Assembly: GCA_933207985.1 (NCBI GenBank)
Contig: OW240912.1
Location: 104,625,204 to 104,689,203 of the forward strand
DNA: 64,000 nt
DNA from: Pelobates cultripes
Taxonomy: Eukaryota > Chordata > Amphibia > Anura > Pelobatidae
Reading direction: 5' to 3'
Part shown: positions 11,871-24,356 of the stretch, one piece after another
Position numbering within the stretch: the stretch's first letter is position 1
Layout: each line of letters opens with the position of its first letter
Translations under genes and position numbers: made by a program
The notes under the pieces: model-generated
Databases searched by the model: none
Told to the model about the DNA's origin: nothing
Seen by the model: only the letters and a program-made list of their open reading frames with translations

Positions 11871-13125
11871 AGTGCTCATGCCATTGTACAGAACACTGGT
11901 GAGACCTCACTTGGAGTATTGAACGCAGTACTGGAGACCGTATCTCCAGAAGGATATTGATACTTTAGAGAGAGTTCAGAGAAGGGCTAGTAAACTGGTT
12001 CATGGATTGCTGGATAAAACTTACAAGGAAAGATTAAATATGTATGATCTCAACATGTATACCTTGGAGGGAAGACAAGACTGGGGGTATAATAAAAATA
12101 TTTCAATACATAAAGGGAATCAATACAGTAAAGGAGGAGACTATATTTAACAGAAGAAAAACTACCACATCAAGAGGACATAGTCTTAAATTAGAGGGGC
12201 AAAGGTTTTAAAAAAAATAATATCAGGAAGTATTTGTAGCGTTACTTACCTTAACCGGGGGCCGGTCGCGGTCCTCTCTTCAAGCCACGCGCGGTCCTGC
12301 GGCTGCACGAGCCGCGCGCGGCTCATCCGACTGCTTTAGATGGAAGGCGGGCAGTGACCGCGTGAAGCGGTCACGTGTCCCGCCTGAAACTAAGAGCGCG
12401 CCGCGAGTCTCGGGCGCGCTCTTAAAGAGACAGTGGGAGCCTAATTGCCAAAAGGCTCCCATTGGCTCCTGTCATACCACACTCCCTATACAATTACCTT
12501 TTGGGGGTGTGGAAGTGACAGGAGCCAATCACTTTCGTTTAAAAGCTATTTAAACTTACCTTTTTCCCTTAGCTCGTTGCCCTATCGTGGTTTCTGTTTC
12601 AGTTCCCTTTAGCGCTTGTGGTGTTCAGTTGTGTTTTCTCGTATTGACTTTGGCTTTGTATTCTGACTTCGTTTTCGCTTTATCCTTATCTGTACTGTTT
12701 GCCGGCTTGCTGTTTTCCGTGTACCAGACCCCGGCTTGTCCTAGTTTACGCTGTCTCTCTGTGCCCTTGACCTCGGTTTGTTCCTGGCTCTGTCTCCTCT
12801 CATATACGTCGAGTCCGGCCATTCTAAGGTCCGGTAGACGTATCTCTCCTCTGTATTGGCTTCTGTTTAGCTGGATCCTGCGTGTAGGGGTATATTCTTG
12901 TTACAGTATTACTTTACTGAGAGGGTAGTGGATTCATGGAATAGCCTTCCAGCTGAAGTGGTAGAGGTTAACACAGTGAAGGAGTTTAAGCATGCATGGG
13001 ATAGGCATAAGGCTATCCTAGATATAAGATAAGGCCAGGGACTAATTAAAGTATTTTGAAAATTGGGCAGACTAGATGGGCCGAATGGTTCTTATCTGCC
13101 GTCACATTCTATGTTTCTATGTTTC
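11871..13125 (+). pseudogene. CR1-like LINE 3' end (copy a), split by a solo LTR
   Basis: Plus-strand text from 11871 matches the end of the CR1-like copy at 16548-18390. It has a block corresponding to VLMPLYRTLVRPH..Y, then DTLERVQRR, then GRVVD.WNSLPAEVV at 12918-12965. The 3' end is ATGTTTCTATGTTTCT near 13108-13122, the short tandem tail typical of CR1-family elements. The frame carries stops and indels. An LTR at 12235-12905 separates the two halves, so the LINE is older than the LTR. Confidence 0.88.
12235..12905 (+). mobile_element. solo LTR, 671 bp, with 5-bp target duplication GTATT
   Basis: The insertion begins TGTAGCG and ends TTGTTACA, and is bracketed by GTATT at 12230-12234 and 12906-12910. 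Removing it restores the CR1 text seen at 18187-18200. It is GC-rich compared with its surroundings. In plus orientation a GCCAAT box (12525) is followed by a TATTTAAA box (12548), which supports a plus-strand promoter (U3 then R). No internal gag or pol remains, which fits recombination between two LTRs. It could be gypsy-type or retroviral; the TGT...ACA ends and 5-bp duplication suit gypsy. Confidence 0.9.
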
Positions 13126-14335
13126 TATTTGAGTCAAATCCAAAATGGTGCTTTTCACGTTATTTGTTAATTGAAGAACAAAGAATAGAAAAACAAAAAT
13201 TATATTTTTTCACAATATATTTTTACTCAATAATTGTCAGATCATATTAACATTATAGCAATTTAATAAGTTCACAAAATAACGAATACCTGACTTCTGG
13301 AATATGGGTGTATATTACATTTTAAAGTAAGTTGTTTAATGCCCCTTTGTCATTCCAAGGGTTGTCACATTACTCTTAGTTCATAATGTTCTTGCAGCTT
13401 TACTATTTCTCCTTGTCTCTAGGCATGACATAAACATGATATTTGTTCATAGCATAAATTATCAAAGATATCTTTCCAATGCCAGATGTAGATATAGATT
13501 AGTAAACAGAAACAGAATGAACAAGCCAGTGACAGCACTACATAAGCACATTTATCATGGATGCTGTAATTTCACAGAGAACAAGATTTTGTGTTGCATT
13601 AGTTATACATACCATCCTTTCACTTTAGAAGAGATGCAGAGAATTGTGTAATTAAAACATTATGCCCATGGTTCAGCTGCACATAAAGGTCTAATCTAGT
13701 CTGAAAAACAATACATTTGGGAGTCGTTTCACAGCCAACTCATTGTTACCAACACATTTAAGTCACTCATGGAAGAAACAAAAAACGAAAAAAGTATCGT
13801 AAAGATGCCAGGGCACGTTCGTTCACCATTTGTCACTTTCTGACAGTGTTACAGTTAAAACTAAGACTGTAACAAGCCCCTTGGGTTCAGAAAATGACTA
13901 TTTCTACTCTTTCTGAAGGCTTTTAACTGGTTTGTATCATCTAAGCCATGAAAAGTCTGTAATATGAATACAGCATAATTACATCCTACTCTCATTTAAG
14001 CACTCACCGGACAGTGTTATTCTTACTAGATAATATTTATAGGTCATATCATTCCAGAGAGATCAGAAATCCCTCCCATTTCTGTCTTATCATTGTAAAT
14101 ATGCAAATTGTCATCCCCTTCCCCATCAATTTTTTGTACTTCTACGTTATATCTTACTTTTTTCATTGCCATCATATTGTGCTCGACCTCTCAACTTGCA
14201 TTTTTCCTACTCTAGCAATGTTTTTTTCTTCCTGTTGTCTCTTTTTTTTTTCAGCTCCATGCAAAAACATGGAGCCCCACCACCTTCACCCTCTTCTGTT
14301 TATTTTGTATTTGTGATATTTTTCCCCTCCGTGCA
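13126..14335. other. no gene recognised
   Basis: AT-rich sequence after the CR1 tail. Short open frames lack family features. No terminal repeats were seen. Confidence 0.4.
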
Positions 14336-14810
14336 TTTTGTGATTTTTTTTTTGTCCTATATGAATTTTCTCCCCTATAATATTGTTTGGTACTTTGCCA
14401 CATTAGTGACTGCTTTTTGTGTTTCTTGTTACCCCAGTCATTTTTTCCTTCCCCTGTACCTTATGCACCCTCATTCAATTTCTATACAATTCTCTGTAAT
14501 TTTTGTGATTTCTGCCCCTTTTATACCTTACTCTTCCTGCCTTTTTTTCGACTGTGTTTTATTTATAGTGTGTAGCTCATACCCCCTAGTCAGAGTGAGC
14601 ACCTGGTCCATGTTTAGATTACCCTTTGAATGTAGGTTGACATGCTTTGAAGCAAAAATGGAGAACACTGAGAATAAACAGATACATTAAAGCAAAAAAC
14701 GAGAACATGAGACCATGACTTCTCTTAAAACTTGGCTGACAGAGCGCTCTGATTGGTTGACTTACAAGCCAACCAATCAGAGCGCTCTTCTTCATATTTC
14801 ACAGCATGGA
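14336..14810. repeat. unclassified dispersed repeat, copy 2, with palindromic end
   Basis: This is the second copy of the repeat at 9240-9665. At its right end AGAGCGCTCTGATTGGTTG (14741) is followed after about nine bases by its inverse (CCAACCAATCAGAGCGCTCT, to 14788), forming a perfect 19-bp hairpin absent from copy 1. The family is not recognised. Confidence 0.65.
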
Positions 14811-15227
14811 AAATATTTAAATGCAATAGCTGATCTAGCGTGGGAAAGTCTTTATAAGGCTTTCCCCATTATGGGAGCTATAGGTAGGGTTATTTATTTT
14901 AAGTGGGGGTGGCTAGAGGCACCTTGCAGGAAGAGGGCATACCTCTATTTGGGGGGCTTGATGATAGTATTTTGAATTATTTTCTGTCCCCCAAAGGAAG
15001 GGGCGTTGAGGGGCACTTAGTCTTCCCCCCTGAATATTATAATTAGGGCCCATGGGTATATATATTATAAACCCACACCCCAGTAAAAGTCCCCATTATT
15101 TTTTTTGGAATGACCCCAAAACCATGCCCATTGGTAGGGAATAGGGGGATCTATACACTCCTTCCTCTGTTATTTCACGGGCCCAATCTCTAATTGCCGA
15201 CCACTCGCTAGTTTTAAATATTTAGCA
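14811..15227. other. no gene recognised
   Basis: Sequence with several G- and C-rich patches, such as the GGGGCG-containing stretch near 15000. No coding or element signature is seen. Confidence 0.4.
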
Positions 15228-15229
15228 AA

Positions 15230-15809
15230 TACAGCGAGGGAACAAAAGTATTTGATCCCCTGCTGATTTTGAACGTTTGTCCAAATGATAAGTCTATAAT
15301 TTTAATGGTAGGTGTATTTTAACAGTGAGAGACCGAATAATAATAAAAAAAAAATTAATGCACCTGCCCACGGAAGCAATAAATCAGATACCAAACTCTC
15401 CACCATGGCCAAGACCAAAGAACTGTCCAAGGATGTCAGGAACAAAATTGTAGACCTACACCAGGCTGGAATGGGCTACAAGACCATCGCAAGGAACATG
15501 GTGAAAAGATGACAACAGCTTGTGTGATTATTCACAAATTGAAGAAACACAAAATAACGGTCAGTCTCCCTCGGTCTGGTGCTCCATGCAAGATCTCACC
15601 TCGTAGAGTTTCAATGATCATGAGAACAGTGAGGAATCAGTCCAGAACAACACAGGAGGATCTTGTTAATGATCTCAAGGCAGCTGGGACCATAGTCTCC
15701 AAGAAAACAATTGATAACACACTATGCCGTGAAGGACTGAAATTCTGCAGTTCCCGCAAGGTCCACCTGCTCAAGAAAGCACATGTACAGGCCCGAATCC
15801 AAGTTTGTA
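15230..15809 (+). pseudogene. 5' half of a Tc1-like transposon (transposase N-terminus)
   Basis: A TA at 15228-15229 precedes CAGCGAGGGAACAAAAG, a Tc1-type terminus. The transposase begins [20 protein letters not shown] at 15405, the paired helix-turn-helix DNA-binding region of Tc1 enzymes. It continues in other frames through [13 protein letters not shown] and [14 protein letters not shown] to [11 protein letters not shown] near 15805. A stop and frame change near 15510 disrupt it. The catalytic DDE half and the right terminus are absent here. A 65-base piece of a related catalytic region lies at 18916-18980. Confidence 0.87.
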
Positions 15810-16547
15810 ACTGCTTCACCTGGACCTTCAGTAGTGCCCATCCCTTCTTCCTGTGTCTGTCAGATAGACCGCACAGAACTGGTTCTTCAACAACAACTCC
15901 TGGAGAACTGAGACCTGTTTCTTCCAGTGGTTCAGCATCATCTGGCATCACAGAAAACCCGCTATGACTGGGACCGGCAGCAGGCACAATCTCATCACTC
16001 TGTTCCCAGATCTGATCGACATGCCTACGTAATATTCTACCATCAGGAATATGTACTTTGTATGACAAAGGTTCTGTGGTCACAAGTACTTTTGCAGGTA
16101 TCAATTTAGGCCCACAAACATAGTTCCTGACATAGACAGCACTGTCAGGTGCAAATACCCTCATAGTAGAAGCATTATAGTTCTCATTGAATTGCAATTC
16201 TTGCTTCTCTTGTAACTCAGATGTCAAATCAGAATGTAAACGATCCAGACAAGTTTTAAGATGCTGGTTCAGAAGGAGCTCTGCTGGACTACTACCAGTG
16301 CTTGAGCATGGTGTCACATGTTGTTGCAGAAGGAAATTTGCAAGTATATGATTCCAATCTCCTTCAATAATTCTCTTTAATGAGTCTTTGGTGGTCTGAA
16401 CCATACACTCAGCTTGACCATTTGATGATGGGTGAAATGGTGCAATAACATGTCAAATAAGATTGCTTGCCATGAAAATTTTGAATTCTTATGAGGTAAA
16501 TTGTGTTCTATTATCAGACACAAGTAATAGGAAACCTCCACCCATTC
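15810..16547 (-). pseudogene. Ty3/gypsy (Mag-like) integrase C-terminal part
   Basis: Minus-strand translation gives SDNRTQFTS (second catalytic aspartate, near 16500) and HPSSNGQAECMVQTTK (third catalytic acid, E, near 16400). A long open stretch from 16404 follows, with TGSSPAELLLNQHLKT and the C-terminal YKVHIPDGRILRRHVDQI. These are integrase core and tail of a Ty3/gypsy element. Stops lie within the core (for example after TQFTS). It belongs with the RT and RNase H relic at 18391-19765, from which it is separated by a CR1 insertion and an apparent deletion. Confidence 0.85.
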
Positions 16548-18390
16548 AAATAGTCATGAGAAAGAGGCTAAGCAAGTTATAAAAGCTTCCAAATCACACA
16601 TAGAAGTGAAAATAGCACAGTCAGTAAAAAAGGGGACAAAACATTGTTTCAGATACATAAATGAGAAAAGGAAAGTAAAACAAGGATTAGTTAGATTAAA
16701 AACAAAAGAAGGAAGGTATGTAGAAGAGGATAAAGGTCTAGCTGACTGCCTTAATGAATATTTTTGTTCAGTATTTGCAGATGAAAATGAAGGAAAGGGA
16801 CCTCAGTTAGGAAAAAGGACAAATGAGTAATTTATTACATGTGAGTTTACAGAGGAAGAGATTTTATTTTAACTGTCAAAAGTAAAGACAAATAAGTCAA
16901 TGGGACTGGATGGAATACACCCAAAGTTATTAAAAGAGCTCAGTGGTGTACTAGCAAAACCATTAACAGATTTATTTAACCAATCATTGTTAACAGGAGT
17001 AGTCCCAGAAGATTGGAAGTAGGGAATGTTGTGCCCATTCACAAGAAAGGTAGTAGGGAGGAGTTGGGCAACTATAGGCCAGTAAGCCTTACTTCAGTAG
17101 TGGGGAAAGTAATGTAAACCATGTTAAAGGATAGGATTGTTCAACATCTAGAAACACATGGATTTCAAAATAAGAGACAACATGGGTTTACTTCAGGGAG
17201 ATCATGCCAAACTAATCTTATTGATTTTTTTGATTGGGTAACTAAAATAATAGATCAGGGTGGTGCAGTAGACATTGCTTACCTAGATTTCAGTAAGGCT
17301 TTTGACACTATTGCACATAGAAGGATTATCAATAAATTGCAATCTTTAAGTTTGGATTGCAATATTGTTGAATGGTAAGGCAGTGGCTGAGTGACAGGCA
17401 ACAGAGGGTTGTAGTCCATGGAGTATATTCGAAACGAGTATATTGGGCTTGTCACCAGTGGGGTACCTCAGGGATCTGTACTTGGACCCATTCTCTTTAA
17501 TATTTTTATTAGTGATATTGCAGAACGACTTAATGGTAAGGTATGTCTTTTTGCTGATGATACTAAGATATGTAACAGGGTTGATGTTCCAGGAGGGATA
17601 AGCCAAATGGCAAATGATTTAGTTAAACTAGAAAAATGGTCAGAGGTGTGGCAACTGACATCTAATGTGGATAAGTGCAAGATAATGCATCTTGGACGTA
17701 AAAACCCAAGGGCAGAGTACAAAATATTTGATAGAGTACTAACCTCAACATCTGAGGAAAAGGATTTAGGGGTGATTATTTTTGATGACTTAAACGTAGG
17801 CAGACGATGTAATAGAGCAGCAGGAAATGCTATCAGAATGCTTGGTTGTATAGGGAGAGGTATTAGCAGTAGAAAGAGGGAAGTGCTCATGCCATTGTAC
17901 AGAACACTGGTGAGACCTCACTTTGAGTATTGTACGCAGTACTGGAGACCATATCTTCAAAAGGATATTGATACTTTAGAGAGAGTTCAGAGAAGGGCTA
18001 CTTAACTGGTTCATGGACTGCAGGATAAAACTTACCAGGAAAGGTCAAAGGATCTTAACATGTATAGCTTGGAGGAAAGACGAGACGGGGGGATATGAGA
18101 GAAACATATAAATACATAAAGGGAATCAAAAACTACCACAACAAGAGGACGTAGTCTTAAATTAGAGGGGCAAAGGTTTAATAATATCAGGAAGTATTAC
18201 TTTACTGAGAGGGTAGTGGATGCATGGAATAGCCTTCCAGCTGAAGTGGTAAAAGTTAACACAGTGAAGGAGTTAAACATGCGTGGGATAGGCATAAGGT
18301 TATCCTAACTATAAGATAAGGCCAGGGACTAATGAAAGTATTTAGAAAATTGGGCAGACTAGATGGGCCGAATGGTTTCTATGTTTCTAA
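16548..18390 (+). pseudogene. CR1-like LINE reverse transcriptase relic (copy b)
   Basis: Plus-strand reading frames give, in order, KTNKSMGLDGIHPKLLKEL (about 16890-16945), AYLDFSKAFDTIAHRRI (17280-17330), SGVPQGSVLGPILFNIFI (17456-17509), LFADDTKI (17550; the FADD catalytic box is intact), then KDLGVIIFDDL and a C-terminal WRPYLQKDIDTLERVQRR ending near 18005. The tail repeats GRVVDAWNSLPAEVV (18209) and ends with TTTCTATGTTTCT at 18387. The pieces are spread over several frames, with stops near 16870 and 17020. The 5' end is truncated, with no endonuclease. It sits inside the gypsy relic, so it inserted later. Confidence 0.9.
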
Positions 18391-19765
18391 AGCCTCCTTG
18401 TCAATTTGGGTGCAATTCCTCTCTGTAGTAGATAAAGTCTGTGAATAATAGGAGCCTCAACCTCATTTCTCAAAGTATGGCTCAATACATCCCATATGCC
18501 ATACAGAGAAGCATAAAAGGTGAGGTTGAGCGGTTTCTCCAAATCATAGTGTTCAAGTACACTGTCAGAAGACAACAGTTTTTTTTGTAGTGCTGAAAGC
18601 GATAGTATAAATGTCAGTCCACCTCCATTGAGCATCTTTATCTAGTAGACGATGCAGAGGTTCAGTAACAGTGGCTTTATCAGGCAGGAAAGAATGGTAA
18701 AAATTAAGCAACCCTAGGAAAGATTGTAGTTCTTGTTTGTTTGTTGGAACCGGAGCTCTGTGGATAGAATCAGTTGGATGAATGCCATGTGTAACCAAGG
18801 AAATCTACACTGCTTACACCAAAAACACACTTTTCTTTAAGCTTTAGACCAGCATCAAGAAAATGTTGCAAAACAAGTTGTAGCTGTGCAGCCACTGACT
18901 GTTCCAATAAGAATGATAATGACCCAAAACACACAGCCAAGGCAACAAAGGAGTGGCTCAGAAAAAACGCACATTAGGGTCCAATAAGAATGTCATCAAA
19001 ATAAGGCACTACACCTGGAAGTCCAGATAACAGGTCCTCCATTAAATTCTGGAATATGCCAGGAGCAATGGAAACTCCAAAATGCAAACGTCTTGCTCGG
19101 AAAGCTCCTTTATGTGTTATTATCGTTTGTACATCAGCAGTCTCATCATCCACTGGTAACTGCTGGTAGGCTTGAGCCATATCCAACTTGGCAAATACTT
19201 TTCCTTTTGCCAAAGTAGTAAGAATTTGATTAACAGATGGAATTTGATAGGGATGCTTATGCAAGGCTTTGTTGATTGCACATTTGTAGACAGCACATAT
19301 TCTGACATCCCCATTTGGTTTCATCACCGGAACTATGGGTGTTACGGGTTTCAAGTATACCTTGTTCCACAAGACGTGTAATCTCAGCATCTACTTTTGG
19401 TCTGAGAGCTAATGCAATTCTGTGAGGCTTCATACGAATTGAGGGTACTGTTGAATCTAATATAAAAGAAACAGGAGAACCTTTGAACAAGCCAAGCCCT
19501 TCTTCAAAAACTGCACTAAACTTATCAATCACATTCTGTGGAATATCTGTGGATAAATGATTAACTCCTGTTAATGAAATTCCGAAGGGTTCTCTACCTA
19601 GCACACTTGCTCTTGGTCCCTTAGTAATTATTAAACTTAAGTGTCATCTGAATTTACCATATTTTACAAAAGTAACAAATGTTGCTAGACTTTTGCTAGC
19701 AGTTACATTTGCTGTTATTCTGTATCTACTTTTTGCAGTATTTCCTCTTACTTTTAACTACCACT
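18391..19765 (-). pseudogene. Ty3/gypsy (Mag-like) protease tail, reverse transcriptase and RNase H relic
   Basis: Read 5' to 3' on the minus strand from about 19765: a post-protease stretch GPRASVLGREPFGISL (about 19570-19620), RT fingers KPNGDVRICAVYKCAIN, the conserved FAKLDMAQAYQQLPVDDE (first catalytic aspartate), HFGVSIAPGIFQNLMEDLL, then VPYFDDILIG, in which the DD pair is present (about 18990-19010). RNase H-linker text follows with ELQSFLGLLNFYHSFLPD (18700-18750). RNase H itself is poorly preserved. LTRs are not seen. A 65-base Tc1 patch sits just after the DD motif. A single undisrupted frame does not exist, so this is non-functional. Confidence 0.88.
18916..18980 (+). pseudogene. 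65-bp Tc1 transposase catalytic patch inside gypsy RT
   Basis: The plus strand reads DNDPKHTAKATKEWLRKNAH in one frame, the region around the second catalytic aspartate of Tc1 transposases. The 12-base repeat CCAATAAGAATG lies on both sides (18904-18915 and 18981-18992). No transposon ends are present, so it did not arrive by ordinary transposition. Capture of a fragment during break repair is my inference. Confidence 0.8.
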
Positions 19766-21435
19766 GACTCACAGAGTGATATTATTGAATTCTTTTTATT
19801 TATTTATTTCTGTTATTTCTTTATGTTATCCAAATAATAGGGTTATATTTCTTTATTACTTTATTTATTTTTTCCTTATGTGATTTAGGAGTTTTATTTA
19901 CTCCCATCTAAGCAGAAGCTATATTTATTTTTCATTACATCAAATTTTTACACTATATTAATTAAAAGTTAAATTTTATCTGGGTTACTCGTATTTCAGA
20001 AGGGTTCACCTACTAAATGGTTCACCCTTTTGTTTCTTCTCTCTATTCTTTAGTTCATTGATCCTGGGGGTTATCGACCCCTACCTCAGAGTAACCTGAC
20101 ACCTTCTCCCTGATAGGTTTTTCTCTATCTCTATAGTCCACTAGATGAATATCACAAGGTACTATTGAAGAAGAATTATGAGGCCATAACAATGTAAATG
20201 TCTCTTCTGAAATCAAATAATTTGTGTCCATCTGTCACAGTTCCTGGTGGTGATGGTGTAATATAGTGCAATAAACAATAGTTTAACCCGAAAATTAATT
20301 GTGTTATTTTATCACCATAGACTGTGACACTTGGGCCCATACACAATGAAGTTAATCTGGATAACGAAAATTAAACAGAATTACACAGGAAATAATGGCA
20401 AACAAATATGAAGAGAACTATATAGAGATTAACATTCTTCGGGGACTCTTATATGGAAAAGGCAGAAAGTAAAGTAATAGTTTAGTTATTGGGACAGAAG
20501 ACCTGCAGTGCACAATAGGAGGTCACATGAGGGTGGACAAACACAACTTTAAAGTTCTGAAGTGAAGGAGCATTGGTGAGCCTCAGATATTGCCCAGAGA
20601 AATGTGGAGACAGTGAAGTGCGTTGGAATAACTAAAGCTTTTGAGCAAATGAGAGAATGTCCATGAGGACTTTAGTGAGCACAAGTCTTTTAAACAGTAG
20701 AAACAGGAATGGAGTTTACCGTGAGTTGATCATGGGAGAGAAATGTCCGTATGAATAAGGTTCCTTGCTTTTGACTTGTCGACTGAGGTCTGTTACCCTA
20801 GAAAGACACAACGTTGATCCGTGAGACTAGTCAGGAACAAGAGATTAATTTAAAAGCTAATAATGGAGGACAAGCTTGTTCTGAAGGAGAAGCCAGGAAT
20901 GATAGCCAGAGTGTGAAGAGAATGATAAAGCATAGTAACAAGAGAGGAAATGAACAAGTAACACAGGGTCAATAATCTAACAATGTGAGATATAATGAGC
21001 AATGGTGAAATAAGCATCTGTTGATTACAACAACCTGAGATAATGAAAAACTGAAGCATGACACCATTCAACAAGGGAAATGTGGCTAAGTTAACATTAC
21101 TTGGGAACATTCTCACAGTAGCATATAAACCTCTGTTTCAGAGTATATGGGAATTGTAGTTTTATTTGAAACATGGACAGGCCACAATTAGCTTCATATA
21201 AAGAAAAACATATCACATTTTTGTCTTATGCCTAACATTCTAGTATAAAAAAACCCAAAAGTTTTTGTTCTTTAATTGGTATTTATTATACTGATCTTTT
21301 ATAAAGTGTCTAGTAAGGTGGGATGCATACTGTTAATATAAGAAAATGGACTTGCAATGGATGTAATGAGTGGTTACCATTTGACTTGACTGGTAGGAAA
21401 CAAAGCTAATTTATAAGTGATCTCCACTCTGCTCC
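19766..21435. other. no gene recognised; TTTA-rich tract and a short inverted pair near 20230-20335
   Basis: A TTTATTTATTT tract lies near 19785-19880. TGTCACAGT...TGGTGA at 20233 and an inverted TCACCATAGACTGTGACA at 20311 could be a small hairpin or an old element edge. No coding similarity is recognised. Confidence 0.4.
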
Positions 21436-21620
21436 TGTCCTCCCGCCCCACCACCTGTTCCCTCGATCCTAATCCCTCATATCTCATTCAGACGTTGTCT
21501 CCTTCTCTTGCTCTGCCTCTCACTAAAATATCCAATCTCTCCTTCTCATCTGGCATATTTTATCATTAAAAACTCACTTCTTCAGGAAGGCATATCAGTC
21601 AAACTGTTCATAGCTTTCCC
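21436..21620 (+). pseudogene. LINE fragment (non-LTR RT region)
   Basis: The plus strand, broken by stops, gives a TCSLDPNPSYLIQTLSP-like run and then KLTSSGRHI. This resembles the pre-RT 'DPIPT' box and downstream text of vertebrate LINE polyproteins. It is very short and diverged, and the exact clade is not certain. Confidence 0.4.
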
Positions 21621-23700
21621 TCACAGCACCTTTATTCCTCTCCTGCAACGGTCACCAAAAACCAAAACACTAAGCCCTCCGTGAATATTATTCTAGCAAC
21701 CTACTTTTCTGCATTACTTTTACATTTGTGTCACAATACCCAATTCTCTCCCCACTCCCTCTAGCATGTTAGTTCGTTTAAACATGGCCCTCATTCCCGC
21801 TGTTTCTGTGCGTCCAACTGATCTGGTCACAGATACTTGTCAGTCCTCTTGTTTGGTGAACTAAATTAGTCCAGTTTTGTGAAATATGTTGGCAATTTAT
21901 AAATAATAATATATTATCTATGTGTTTGATTAGTTTTTCTAGATTTAAGAATAAAATATATGCTTTTATTTTATTAGGATACCAAATAAAAAATTGTAGT
22001 CTTAAATAATACTCTGGATGCTGTAGTAAAAGATTTATAGATATATTATCCATTTAAATATGTAAATTTTCTTATACGGGTTCACTGTGAAAAAGATCAC
22101 TGCAAAGTGACCCAGGTGGCATAAAACTTTAATAGGCCATGGGCCACTATAACATTAATATTTCCAAAGTTCAAAACTGTAATTAAAGTTAATTTTGTGG
22201 ACAGTAGTAACCTGACATTGCCACATCAATCACTTTAATTTTAATAGTCATACTAACCAGCAGTAATACAGGATATAAACTCTGAAGGTACAAGCGGTTT
22301 TAAAATCGTAAATTACCAAGTTTAAATTTAAAAGCCTCAAATGAATTGTATACTTCGAATTAGCATGTACATCATGGAAAATCTTCTCATAAACATCTTA
22401 AATGTTAATGTAGCTTTTGTTTAAATTCCATTAATATATTATCTTTTCTCAAAACACAAAGATGCGAACTAAAACATACATTTTAGTATGAGCTTCCAAA
22501 AATAACCTACAAGATATTTATCAGATATATACATATTCACTGATCGCATTCAATGATTTCAATTTTACACAGGCTTTTGGGTTATTATTCACAATAATCA
22601 CCAAATGATAATTAACTCAGCCAAGCTCTCCTGGATTACATTTTAAAGTATAGTAATATGTTATGTAAATCAAGCCATATTCACCAAGTTAGAATTTCAC
22701 TACATATATATCTGCAGTTTGGCTCTATAAAGGAATTAATAAAGTACGTTGATGTAAAGGTTTTTAAAAAACCTAAAACTAAATTGCCCCCTTGATAAAA
22801 TGAGAGAGATTCCATTTTTTTTTTCAATTTTTGCCCATTGCATATATGTAATTGTTTATATGTAACAAGGTTTGTTACTATTTTTTCCATAGCCATCGGT
22901 GGGCAACCTATAAAAATAATATAAAACAGATGGCCGTTTCTAAAAATGTATATGAATGACAAAAATAAGAAAAACATAGTAAAGCAGAAAATAAGGAAAA
23001 AAATGTAAAAAAAATAGGATTTCAATATTTCATTTTGGCAATAAGAGTGTGAAAACCAAAAATAGCTTGGTTCTTATGCGATCATCAACTAATCAAAAAT
23101 ATTGGACACCTTGATCCCTACAAGAAAGTCCAACTAGTAACAGGATTCCTTTTTTAGGGGCCAGGATAAACATCCATGTACAGGAAATAAACACATTATC
23201 CCAAAAGAATAAGGAGACAAGGTATGGAAGAAGTGGTGCATCAAGGTTTCAGAGAAAGGAAAGAAAATAAAGAATGGAAGGAGCGGTAGGAATTTTTAAT
23301 CTTACTCCCAATATACTTACTACAGTACAACAAAGTCTTTTGGCCAAGGACTTACATTTTTGTCCCATGAACAAAGTAGACCATTTTAGCTTATTTGTTA
23401 ATTTTAATATATTTATTAGAAAATTATGTTTAAAAAGGGAATATCGATAACCGATATTCCCAATATAAAGGATGATTTTAATCATACTGAGTTAAAAAAA
23501 AAATCCCTCTTTTTTTCCTTACCTATTTTTTTTTTATATTCTTAATTTTTGCTGTGCAAGGTATTACAAGCATGCCTGCAATGCCACGACAGCAGACTAT
23601 CTGACTACAAGCATAGTTAAACAGTTTCGTGGCATATAGATCAGAAGCACAATTTTTAAATTGTATAGTGCAAACCAAGTGTATATTTACGGTTATTGTG
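21621..23700. other. no gene recognised; AT-rich
   Basis: Long AT-rich interval with many short open frames and no recognisable domain. A perfect 10-bp hairpin (GGGAATATCG / CGATATTCCC) lies near 23437-23461. Confidence 0.4.
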
Positions 23701-24356
23701 GTGGGTCACGTTTCGATCAGCGTATGAAACAAAAAACTTGAATTGGTTCTTGGGTGTAGAAGAGTTGACTTAGCTATGCAGGACTAAACAGAACCAAGGC
23801 TTGGTGTGGGTATGCAGTCTAGCTATACTATACAGTAGGCTCAGTTGAATGGATAAGTCACAGTTTTTGTTAGTTTGTCACTATGTGTTACCGCTGGATG
23901 TGGGAGCTCCACCGAGTGAGGATGTTAGGTACTGAATTGCAGTGTGTCTAGTGTGGGTCCTCCCGCCCTATGTCTGTGGCATTCAGTCTGTGTGTGGACT
24001 TGTGCTGCAGTGTGGAATGTTAAGTTTAAGATCTTACCGTCGTGTGTCGGGTAGAGTTGACGAGAGGCTATGTACCTACTGACTGCATGTGGATGTAAAG
24101 GCATAGGCTGAGCTAAGGCTTGGCTATTGCATATGAGCTTATAACTACTGTAATGGTTAATTCAAGCGGCAAACAGTTATTAAATCTAGCCATGTCCTTG
24201 GACAGTACAGTACTGTCTTGCATTGCTTTTTAAACATTGATATCAGTAAACAGTTAAACACGGCTAACCAGGTCCTGTAAGGGCAGGGTTAAGAAGTTGG
24301 CGTAAGGCACCCTGATGAAGTCCATAACCGGGGTTTGGGAGGTGGCCGCTTTGTAA

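Noticed and set aside
15230..19765. A single composite transposon containing Tc1, integrase, CR1 and RT
   Set aside because: Orientations differ and each part has its own family features; serial insertion and deletion explains it without a new system.
24310..24345. CTGATGAAGTCC resembling a hammerhead core
   Set aside because: No GAAA follows at the required place and no stem II closes; a chance match.
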